Below, piece by piece: positions 1 through 5,381 of a stretch of DNA of 6,524 nucleotides. The translations under genes and the position numbers were made by a program. Numbering within the stretch: the first letter of the stretch is position 1; every line of letters starts with the position of its first letter. Where the stretch lies: the NCBI GenBank assembly GCA_041591915.1, contig JBFHRB010000190.1:1-6524 (forward strand). The letters are read 5' to 3'. Origin of the DNA: JBFHRB01 sp041591915 (GTDB lineage Bacteria > Actinomycetota > Nitriliruptoria > Nitriliruptorales > Nitriliruptoraceae). Under the pieces are notes generated by a model. It did no database searches. It saw nothing but the letters and a program-made list of their open reading frames with translations, and had not been told where the DNA came from.

Positions 1-1214
1 ATGCCCACGGTCGCCTTCACCAGGGCGAACGTCACCCCTGCGGTCACCGAGACGAAGGCCGCGATGGCGACGACACCGAGGGCCTGCGTGGCCAGCGTGA
101 TGCCCGCCTCCGACGCACCGGGGTAGAACGGCACGGCGAGCGTGCCGATCGCGCCGCAGACCCCGTGGACGGAGATCGCACCGACCGGGTCGTCGACCTT
201 GATGCGGTCCAGCAGCAGGACCGAGCCGACGACGACGACACCGCAGATGGCGCCCACGGCCAGGGCCGCGAAGCCGCTCGCGAAGTCCGGACCGGCGGTG
301 ATGCCGACGAGGCCGGCGAGGACACCGTTGCCGGCCATCGCCGGGTCGGGCTTCTTGGCGACGAGCCAGATGGCCAGGCCAGCTGCCAGACCGCCGGCAC
401 CAGCCGCGATGCAGGTCGTCATCAGGATGTTGCCGATGGCCGCGCCCTGACCGGCCGCGCCCAGCGTCGAGCCGCCGTTGAAGCCGAACCAGCCGAACCA
501 CAGGATGAACACGCCGACGATCACGAACGGGATGTTGTGACCCGGGATCGCGCGGGGCTTGCCGTCCTTGCCGTACTTGCCGAGGCGCGGACCGAGGATC
601 ATCGCGCCCATCAGGCCAGCGACGCCACCGGTCATGTGGACCAGCGAGGAACCGGCGAAGTCGTAGTAGCCGCGGTCGTAGAGCCACGCGCCCTCACCGA
701 ACCACTGCCAGTGGCTGACGATCGGGTAGATGAGTGCGGTGATGGCCACGGACACGATGAGGTAGCCCGAGAACTTCATGCGCTCGGCCACGGCACCGGA
801 CACGATGGTGGCTGCCGTCGCGGCGAACACCATCTGGAAGACGAACTGCGTCCCGTCACCGAGGTTGGAGACGGGGTCGAAGAAGCCGGAGGTCCCGACG
901 AACCCGCCAGCGGTCGCGCCGTAGGCGAGCGCCGCACCGACGGCCCAGTAGAAGACGGCGCCGATGGACATGTCCGCCAGGTTCTTGGCGACGATGTTCG
1001 CGCCGTTCTTGGCTCGCGTGAGTCCTGCCTCGACGAGCGAGAAGCCCGCCTGCATGAGGAAGACGAGGGCGGCAGCCGCCGCCACCCAGACCACGTCGAG
1101 GTCGTAGGCGAGGGCGTCGATGGTCTCCTGCGTCACCTCCTGGGCGGACGCAGGCATGGCTCCGAGGAGCCACAGCGCCCCCACGAGGGGCGCGGTTCGG
1201 ATGGTTCGCTTCAC
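1..1214 (-). CDS. amt: Ammonium transporter (Amt/MEP/Rh family), 3' end cut by window edge
   Basis: Inner-membrane channel for ammonium/ammonia uptake. The frame is open from GTG at 1214 to the left edge, giving 404 codons. It ends in KATVG, which in Amt proteins lies near the end of the last membrane helix, so only a short cytoplasmic tail should be missing. The GTG has GGAGG six bases upstream. Residues 1-24 form a signal-peptide-like start ending ASA|QE. Pore residues, with E. coli AmtB equivalents by my alignment: F126/F130 (F103/F107), W171 (W148), D185 and H193 (D160 and H168) in DFAGSSLVHMTGG, F245 and S249 (F215 and S219) in WFGFNGGS, and H350 (H318) in SVHGVCG. The DFAGS..VH..GG block and the GPRLGKYGKDGK loop resemble the cyanobacterial/plant AMT1-type branch more than E. 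coli AmtB. Actinobacterial amt genes are often followed by glnK and glnD, which would lie outside this window. It is divergent from nadE and has a GlnR-like site about 90 bp upstream. Confidence 0.96.
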   Translation of the reverse strand, partial: MKRTIRTAPLVGALWLLGAMPASAQEVTQETIDALAYDLDVVWVAAAAALVFLMQAGFSLVEAGLTRAKNGANIVAKNLADMSIGAVFYWAVGAALAYGATAGGFVGTSGFFDPVSNLGDGTQFVFQMVFAATAATIVSGAVAERMKFSGYLIVSVAITALIYPIVSHWQWFGEGAWLYDRGYYDFAGSSLVHMTGGVAGLMGAMILGPRLGKYGKDGKPRAIPGHNIPFVIVGVFILWFGWFGFNGGSTLGAAGQGAAIGNILMTTCIAAGAGGLAAGLAIWLVAKKPDPAMAGNGVLAGLVGITAGPDFASGFAALAVGAICGVVVVGSVLLLDRIKVDDPVGAISVHGVCGAIGTLAVPFYPGASEAGITLATQALGVVAIAAFVSVTAGVTFALVKATVG

Positions 1215-1286
1215 GTGCTTCCTCCGTCGGTAGTCGGTCAGCGTGGCGGCCGCGCCGGGACGGTCGACCTCCACGACTGGGGCGGG

Positions 1287-1292
1287 ACGCTA
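1287..1292 (-). promoter_or_regulatory. Candidate -10 element of amt
   Basis: On the minus strand this reads TAGCGT, matching the actinobacterial TANNNT -10 pattern. It lies 10 bp downstream of the last GlnR-like pentamer, so the regulator site would cover the -35 region, as at activator-dependent promoters. No good TTGACA-like -35 is present. This would give a 5' leader of roughly 65 nt before the GTG at 1214. Confidence 0.4.
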
Positions 1293-1302
1293 CGGAGGGG
1301 CG

Positions 1303-1340
1303 GTTACTCGTCCGTTCGCTCGGTGTTGCTCGTTGGTTAC
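1303..1340 (-). promoter_or_regulatory. GlnR-like operator: four pentamers at 11-bp pitch
   Basis: Read on the minus strand toward amt, the site is GTAAC-n6-GCAAC-n6-CGAAC-n6-GTAAC, each unit exactly 11 bp from the next (1340-1336, 1329-1325, 1318-1314, 1307-1303). The GlnR consensus of Streptomyces and relatives is gTnAC-n6-GaAAC repeated at the same pitch, and amt genes are classic GlnR targets. The first pair fits well and the second is degenerate. A separate GTAAC-n6-GTCAC (1371-1356) lies closer to nadE, out of register with this site. Assignment to GlnR is inference from pattern and context. Confidence 0.55.
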
Positions 1341-1368
1341 GCCTTCGCGAGTTGTGTGACGATGGCGT

Positions 1369-1374
1369 TACGGT
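1369..1374 (+). promoter_or_regulatory. Weak candidate -10 element of nadE
   Basis: TACGGT fits TANNNT and lies 28 bp before the chosen GTG start. No convincing -35 is present at 16-19 bp. It overlaps the third GTTAC copy (1367-1371), so a regulator bound there could affect nadE. Confidence 0.25.
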
Positions 1375-1402
1375 CCCGCCTGCACGGCCCCGAGGAGGAC
1401 AC

Positions 1403-3109
1403 GTGTTCCGCGTCGCGATGGCCCAGATCAACCCGACCGTGGGCGACATCGAGGGCAACGTCGCCCGTGTGCTCGGGGCGTGGGAGGCCGCGGCCGCGCA
1501 GGGCGCCGACCTCGTCGTCTTCACCGAGCTCACGATCACCGGCTACCCGCCCGAGGACCTGCTCCTCAAGCCCGAGTTCGTCCAGGCCAACGTGGAGGCG
1601 CTGCAGCGCCTCGCGCAACAGGGTCCCTCCGGCACGGCCGCGGTCGTCGGCTACGTGGCGCGGGGCGACGATCGCACGGACACCGAGCGCTGGGACGTGA
1701 CGGTCTCCGTCAAGGGCTTGTCGAACGCCGCGGCCGTGCTGGCCGACGGCGAGGTCGTGGGCACCTACAACAAGGGGCGGCTGCCCAACTACGGGCCGTT
1801 CGACGAGGCGCGCTACTTCGTCACCGACGACGAGGTGCTGGTCGTCAACGTGGCCGGGGTGCCCGTCGGCGTGACGATCTGCGAGGACCTCTGGACTGAC
1901 GAGGGGCCCGTCGCCGCGACCGCCGCGGCCGGGGCGCGCGTCGTCGCGAACCTCAACGCCTCGCCCTACCACCGGGGCAAGCGCGACGAGCGCGAGCGCT
2001 GGGCCCGACACCACGCGTCGTGGGAGGGCGTCTACGTCGTCTACGTGAACCAGGTCGGCGGACAGGACGAGCTGGTCTTCGACGGTGACTCGATGCTGCT
2101 CGACCCCAAGGGCGGCGTCCTCGCGCGCGGGGCGCAGTTCGAGGCCGACCTCGTCGTCGTCGACCTGCTTGAGGACCCGGCGCCGGTCGTGGGCGTGCCG
2201 TCGGTCGACGGCTTCACGGGCGACCGGCCACATCTCGAGGTCGTGCCCGCCGAGCCGCCGCGCCTCGCGCCCCCGGCCGAGGTCTGGGGTGCGCTCGTGC
2301 TCGGGACCCGCGACTACTGCCGCAAGAACGGCTTCGGGACGGCCGTCATCGGCCTCAGCGGAGGGATCGACTCCGCCGTGACGGCCGCGGTCGCCGCGGA
2401 CGCGCTCGGGCCGGAGAACGTGCTCGGGGTCGGCATGCCGTCCCCGTACTCGTCGGACCACTCGGTGGCGGACGCCGAGGAGCTCGCCAGGCTGCTCGGC
2501 GTCGGCTGGGAGGTCGTCCCGATCGAGCCCGCCATGGGCGCCTTCGACGGGATGCTGGCCGGTCTGTTCGAGGGGCGCGACCCGGACGTCACGGAGGAGA
2601 ACGTCCAGGCCCGCATCCGGGGCGTCATCCTGATGGCGATCTCCAACAAGTTCGGGCGGATCCTGCTCACCACGGGGAACAAGTCGGAGATGGCGGTCGG
2701 CTACGCGACGCTGTACGGCGACATGGCTGGCGGGTACGCGGTGCTCAAGGACGTCCCGAAGGTGCTGGTCTACGAGCTCGCCGAGTGGCGCAACACGGTC
2801 TCGGCCGCGATCCCGGTGAACACGATCACCAAGCCGCCGTCCGCCGAGCTCCGCCCCGACCAGTTCGACTCCGACTCGCTCCCGCCGTACGAGGTCCTCG
2901 ACCCCATCCTCGAGGCCTACGTCGAGGACGACCTCGGGGTCGAGGAGATCGTCGCGCTCGGGTTCGACGAGGCCGTCGTGCGGCGCGTGGTCGGGCTGGT
3001 CGACCGGGCCGAGTACAAGCGGCGCCAGTCGGCGCCGGGCGTGAAGATCACCGACAAGGCCTTCGGTCGGGACCGGCGCGTGCCGATAACCAACCGTTGG
3101 CGCGGTTAG
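1403..3109 (+). CDS. nadE: Glutamine-dependent NAD+ synthetase
   Basis: Cytoplasmic enzyme of the last step of NAD+ synthesis. It amidates deamido-NAD+ using ATP, with ammonia released from glutamine by its own N-terminal domain. The protein is 568 residues. Residues about 2-255 are a CN-hydrolase glutaminase with the Glu-Lys-Cys triad visible: E42 (FTELTITGYPPEDL), K124 (YNKGRLPNYGPFDE), C160 (TICEDLW). Residues about 290-568 are the synthetase, with the ATP pyrophosphatase loop SGGIDS (319-324), MPSPYSSDHS, TTGNKSEMAVGYATLYGD, and KPPSAELRPDQ with DSLPPYEVLD. The length is that of the shorter bacterial form, not the roughly 680-residue mycobacterial form. GTG at 1403 was chosen because AGGAGG lies at 1393-1398 and the protein then begins MFRVAMAQINPTVGD like its relatives. 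The frame stays open upstream to a TTG at 1352, but that segment has no family similarity. It uses glutamine and sits beside amt, which may explain the nitrogen-type operator between them. Confidence 0.97.
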   Translation: MFRVAMAQINPTVGDIEGNVARVLGAWEAAAAQGADLVVFTELTITGYPPEDLLLKPEFVQANVEALQRLAQQGPSGTAAVVGYVARGDDRTDTERWDVTVSVKGLSNAAAVLADGEVVGTYNKGRLPNYGPFDEARYFVTDDEVLVVNVAGVPVGVTICEDLWTDEGPVAATAAAGARVVANLNASPYHRGKRDERERWARHHASWEGVYVVYVNQVGGQDELVFDGDSMLLDPKGGVLARGAQFEADLVVVDLLEDPAPVVGVPSVDGFTGDRPHLEVVPAEPPRLAPPAEVWGALVLGTRDYCRKNGFGTAVIGLSGGIDSAVTAAVAADALGPENVLGVGMPSPYSSDHSVADAEELARLLGVGWEVVPIEPAMGAFDGMLAGLFEGRDPDVTEENVQARIRGVILMAISNKFGRILLTTGNKSEMAVGYATLYGDMAGGYAVLKDVPKVLVYELAEWRNTVSAAIPVNTITKPPSAELRPDQFDSDSLPPYEVLDPILEAYVEDDLGVEEIVALGFDEAVVRRVVGLVDRAEYKRRQSAPGVKITDKAFGRDRRVPITNRWRG

Positions 3110-3118
3110 CGCGCCAGC
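3096..3118 (+). terminator. Hairpin enclosing the nadE stop codon, possible terminator
   Basis: TGGCGCG (3098-3104) pairs perfectly with CGCGCCA (3110-3116) around loop GTTAG. It extends by a T-G wobble and a G-C pair to nine pairs. The nadE stop TAG (3107-3109) lies in the loop. There is no T-run after it, so if it terminates it is of the U-tail-free type often proposed in high-GC actinobacteria. Confidence 0.45.
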
Positions 3119-3152
3119 CGCAGCCTGCCCCGGCACGGGCCACGCGCGCACC

Positions 3153-3158
3153 TACGCT
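3153..3158 (+). promoter_or_regulatory. Candidate -10 element of the H-NOX operon
   Basis: TACGCT matches TANNNT and lies 29 bp before the H-NOX GTG. It sits after the nadE hairpin in the only spacer (78 bp) available for a promoter. No clear -35 is visible, so transcription from nadE read-through remains possible. Confidence 0.3.
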
Positions 3159-3187
3159 CGGTCGATCCCCAGGGAGGAGACCCCAAG

Positions 3188-3730
3188 GTGAAGGGCGTCA
3201 TCTTCAACATCCTCGAGCGCGTCGTGACCGACGCGTTCGACGAGGACACGTGGGACGACCTGCTGGACGCGTCCGGCGCCGACGGGGCCTACACCTCGAT
3301 GGGCACCTACCCCGACGAGGAGCTGATGGCCCTGGTGGCTGCGGCCTCCGAGCGGACGGGCATGTCGTCTGCTGAGGTGGTGCGGTGGTTCGGACAGCGC
3401 GCACTCCCCCTGCTTGCGGATGCGCATCCAGAGTTCTTCGCGGAGCACTCGACGACCTTCGAGCTGGTGCACCGCCTCAACGACACGATCCACGCCGAGG
3501 TCCGCACGCTGTACCCGGAGGCGATCGTGCCCACCTTCGACGTAGACGAGCGCGACGACCACCTCGAGATGATCTACCGCAGTCCCCGCAGGCTCTGCCA
3601 CCTCGCGATCGGGTTCCTGGAGGGGACCGCCACCTACTTCGGTGAGGTCGCGACGGTCCACCAGCCCCGCTGCATGCACGACGGCGCACCCCACTGCGTC
3701 CTGCAACTCTCGGTCGCCCGGGTCGGCTGA
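3188..3730 (+). CDS. H-NOX heme nitric-oxide sensor protein
   Basis: Stand-alone heme-NO-binding (HNOB) protein of 180 residues, the usual length. H-NOX proteins bind ferrous heme, sense NO (or O2 in some anaerobes) and pass the signal to a partner kinase or cyclase. The start MKGVIFNILERVV and the YTSMGTYPDEELMALV block are typical. The heme site looks intact: proximal H102 (NDTIHAEVRTLYP), the heme-distorting proline at P115, and the propionate-binding Y130-x-S132-x-R134. The position matching the distal Tyr140 of the O2-binding Thermoanaerobacter (Tt) protein is about L139, so I infer an NO-selective sensor. C137, C162, H164, H169 and C170 (RCMHDGAPHC) resemble the zinc-binding cysteine cluster of facultative-type H-NOX. 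GTG at 3188 is preceded by GGGAGGAG (3172-3179). The kinase gene starts 2 bp after the stop, so the two are almost certainly co-transcribed and functionally paired. Confidence 0.93.
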   Translation: MKGVIFNILERVVTDAFDEDTWDDLLDASGADGAYTSMGTYPDEELMALVAAASERTGMSSAEVVRWFGQRALPLLADAHPEFFAEHSTTFELVHRLNDTIHAEVRTLYPEAIVPTFDVDERDDHLEMIYRSPRRLCHLAIGFLEGTATYFGEVATVHQPRCMHDGAPHCVLQLSVARVG

Positions 3731-3732
3731 GC

Positions 3733-4545
3733 ATGACAACGGACGGGGACGACGCGGCACGGAAGGTGGCCCGCCTCGAGCGGCGGCTCGAGCGAGAACG
3801 CCGCGCGCGAGCGGAGGCCGAGGCCATCGGCCACGACGCGGCCCGGGAGATCGCGCGCCTGCGGGACGCGACGATCGAGCTCAACCGGTTCGCGGCGGTC
3901 GTCGCCCACGACCTGCGCACCCCGCTGGCGGGTGCGCGCGGCCTCGTCGACGTCGCGCTGCTCCGGTACGGCGACGACTTCCGTCCGGAGGTGCGCGAGC
4001 TCCTCGAGCGCAGCATCGGCGCCCACGACCGCATGAACGAGCTCATCCAGCACCTGCTCGTCTACGCGCGGTCGGAGTCGCGGGCGCTCGAGATCAGCGA
4101 GTTCTCCGCCGACGAGGTGGCCCAGTGGGTCATCGACGGCATCGAGCGAGACGCGAAGATCGACGTCCAGGACCTGCCCGTCATCCGCACGGACCGAGTC
4201 CTGTTCGACCAGGTCCTCAGCAACCTGATGCGCAACGCCGTGAAGTACGTGCCGGACGACCGCGAGGCCCACGTCGTCTTGTCGTGCGCCCGGGAGTCCG
4301 ACGCCTGGCGCTTCACGGTCACCGACAACGGTCCCGGCGTGCCCCCCGAGGAACGCATCAGCATCTTCGAGCCGTTCCACCGGATCGCCCGCGACGACGA
4401 GGGCTCCGGGCTCGGGCTCGCCATCTGCAAGCGCTCGGTGGTGCGGCTGGGCGGTGACATCTGGGTGACCGAGCGCCCCGAGGGCGGCAGCCACTTCCGC
4501 TTCACGGTCCCGCTCGAGCCCCCCGAGGAGATCTCCGAGGCCTGA
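3733..4545 (+). CDS. Soluble sensor histidine kinase, likely H-NOX partner
   Basis: Histidine kinase of 270 residues with no membrane segment or signal peptide, so it is cytoplasmic. Residues about 8-50 are a charged Arg/Glu/Ala-rich stretch predicted to be a coiled coil (KVARLERRLERERRARAEAE), with no PAS or GAF domain. The dimerisation/H-box is at 52-65 with phospho-acceptor H59 (VVAHDLRTPL). The ATPase domain has an N-box with N164 and N168 (SNLMRNAVKY), G1 DNGPG (198-202), an F-box FEPFHR (212-217) and G2 GSGLG (224-228). All catalytic motifs are present. The kinase has no sensor domain of its own and follows H-NOX by 2 bp, so the likely input is direct H-NOX contact, as in proteobacterial H-NOX/HahK pairs. 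There is no clear ribosome site before ATG 3733, which suggests translational coupling to the H-NOX stop. No response regulator lies in this window; the partner must be elsewhere. The gene ends 4 bp from the convergent MerB-like gene. Confidence 0.93.
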   Translation: MTTDGDDAARKVARLERRLERERRARAEAEAIGHDAAREIARLRDATIELNRFAAVVAHDLRTPLAGARGLVDVALLRYGDDFRPEVRELLERSIGAHDRMNELIQHLLVYARSESRALEISEFSADEVAQWVIDGIERDAKIDVQDLPVIRTDRVLFDQVLSNLMRNAVKYVPDDREAHVVLSCARESDAWRFTVTDNGPGVPPEERISIFEPFHRIARDDEGSGLGLAICKRSVVRLGGDIWVTERPEGGSHFRFTVPLEPPEEISEA

Positions 4546-4549
4546 CCCG

Positions 4550-5233
4550 TCAGCCGAGCCGCCAGAACGGCTCGGTGAGGCCGACCTCGTCGAGGATCGC
4601 CTGTCGGTCGGCCGGGGTCGCACGCCGCCAATCAGGATCGAGCCGGTCGCCGTACCAGCGCTTCGCCAGCTCGAGCAGCTGAGGGAGCCGGACCACGGCG
4701 CCGCGGGCGCTGCCCGTGGCCTCGCACCAGCGGTCGATGTGCTCCTCCGACCGGAAGAGCCGCATGGTCCCTCAGGTGTGGCCGATGTCGTCCCACCAGG
4801 CCGCCGCGGGCACGGCGAAGTGCGCGACGGCGTCGGTGGGTGCGACCTCGCCGTCCTGCACGCTCACCCGCAGGTCGTCGCCACAGTCGGGGCAGGCCGT
4901 CACGATGTCGGCGTCCACCCCCACGAGCGGCGGGATGGCCAGCGCGTCCCAGATGCAGTTCGCGTACCAGTGCCGCGCGCGGCGGGCGGCCCAGCCCGTC
5001 TCGCGGACCTCGAAGTCGGTGACCACCCCCGCGAACGGCGACGCCATCCAGATCTGGCTCCGCGAGCCGGGCACGAGGACCAGGGCATGGTCCTCGGTGG
5101 CGAGGGTGACGAGGGCGTCCTCGATGTCGTGCGGGGGCACGTGGTCGGCCCGCGCGAGCTCGGCGACCGAGGGCGCCCGCCCGGTGTCGGCGAGGTGCTG
5201 GTAGATCCGCAGGCGCAGGTCGGCTCGGTCCAT
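4550..5233 (-). CDS. MerB-family (alkylmercury lyase-like) protein, predicted selenoprotein with in-frame TGA
   Basis: Read through one TGA (codon 154, 4774-4772), this is a 227-residue protein; E. coli MerB (R831b) has 212. MerB cleaves carbon-mercury bonds using two cysteines and an aspartate. In this protein Y-A-N-C93-I-W-D96 matches MerB W-C96-A-L-D99, and C114 (TACPDCG) matches C117 with identical 21-residue spacing. The frame then reads WWDDIGHT, TGA, GTMRLFRSEEH, aligning without gaps to MerB QSF-C159-CHVHFFAS, so the TGA replaces the second catalytic cysteine. Family features continue after it: RSEEHIDRWC, LAKRWYGDRLDPDWRR, GLTEPFWRLG. Residues 5-60 look like the helical N-terminal domain. 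A SECIS-like hairpin follows the TGA. ATG at 5233 was chosen because homology begins there; it has no Shine-Dalgarno and may be leaderless. Mercury chemistry is not proven: no merR, merA or merT is nearby, and many actinobacterial MerB-like proteins are uncharacterised. Alternatives are a nonsense mutation or two separate peptides, but the C-terminal 71 residues alone lack C93 and D96. Confidence 0.8.
4554..4575 (+). terminator. Perfect 8-bp hairpin between convergent genes, possible terminator for the kinase
   Basis: CCGAGCCG (4554-4561) and CGGCTCGG (4568-4575) pair perfectly around loop CCAGAA. It begins 8 bp after the kinase stop and lies inside the last codons (FWRLG) of the opposing MerB-like gene, just before that gene's stop. 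No T-run follows on either strand. A role in ending kinase transcription is inferred from position. Confidence 0.4.
4741..4760 (-). promoter_or_regulatory. SECIS-like hairpin downstream of the in-frame UGA
   Basis: In the minus-strand RNA, GCUCUUCC (4760-4753) pairs fully with GGAGGAGC (4748-4741), eight pairs including one U-G, around loop GGUC (4752-4749). The stem starts 11 nt and the loop 19 nt after the UGA, so the loop occupies positions +20 to +23. From memory, the E. coli fdhF SECIS has the same GGUC loop at +19 to +22, and its loop G and U contact SelB. No bulged U as in fdhF is seen. Part of the pairing follows from coding Leu-Phe-Arg-Ser-Glu-Glu with GC-rich codons, so the hairpin alone is not proof. 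Confidence 0.65.
4772..4774 (-). other. In-frame TGA, predicted selenocysteine codon (Sec154)
   Basis: The plus strand reads TCA, so the minus strand is TGA, in frame with both flanking parts of the MerB-like gene (459 bases from the ATG, then GGG ACC ATG CGG). It stands in place of the codon for MerB Cys159. TGA differs from the cysteine codons TGC and TGT only at the third base, so a point nonsense mutation is the simplest rival explanation. Confidence 0.75.
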
Positions 5234-5240
5234 GGTGTCG

Positions 5241-5246
5241 AGGCTA
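5241..5246 (-). promoter_or_regulatory. Candidate leaderless promoter -10 of the MerB-like gene
   Basis: The minus strand reads TAGCCT, then CGACACC, then the ATG at 5233. A TANNNT box seven bases before the start codon is the classic layout for leaderless actinobacterial transcripts, and it would explain the missing ribosome site. No -35 match is visible. Confidence 0.4.
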
Positions 5247-5315
5247 GGCGCGTCGCACGTCGGCCGAGTGCGCACTGGCCGGTCGGCCGGGTGGGGCGGA
5301 ACGGGGTCCGTCCCG

Positions 5316-5321
5316 TACCCT
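5316..5321 (+). promoter_or_regulatory. Candidate -10 element of panB
   Basis: TACCCT fits TANNNT and lies in the 148-bp spacer between the divergent MerB-like gene and panB, 60 bp before the panB GTG. No -35 is recognisable. Confidence 0.3.
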
Positions 5322-5381
5322 TGGCGCGTACACCACTGGCAACCGCTGGACCCCGCGAGGGGCCGGCAGGGAGGAACTCTG

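Noticed and set aside
1352..1402. Earlier TTG start for nadE, adding 17 residues
   Set aside because: The added residues match no NadE N-terminus, and AGGAGG is placed for GTG 1403.
165..1700. 511-codon open frame on the plus strand
   Set aside because: Antisense shadow of amt, running into a wrong frame of nadE; composition is Arg/Asp/Gly-rich with no domain.
1337..3151. 604-codon open frame on the minus strand
   Set aside because: Antisense to nadE. It is a typical high-GC shadow, rich in Arg, Asp and Val, with no recognisable motif.
3634..4623. 329-codon open frame on the minus strand
   Set aside because: Antisense to the histidine kinase, whose motifs are complete on the plus strand.
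4550..4765. Stand-alone 71-residue gene starting at ATG 4765, with GAGGG just upstream
   Set aside because: It is in frame with the upstream MerB-like part, lacks C93 and D96, begins mid-domain, and its ribosome site is only three bases from the ATG. Read-through of the TGA explains it better.
4550..5233. Pseudogene by nonsense mutation
   Set aside because: Not excluded, but it is the only stop. The downstream part is well preserved, the TGA falls exactly on the catalytic Cys and a SECIS-like hairpin follows. Random decay rarely gives all of these.
5232..5381. Earlier start for panB, adding 50 residues
   Set aside because: It would overlap the start of the divergent MerB-like gene and consume the promoter spacer; GGAGG points to GTG 5382.
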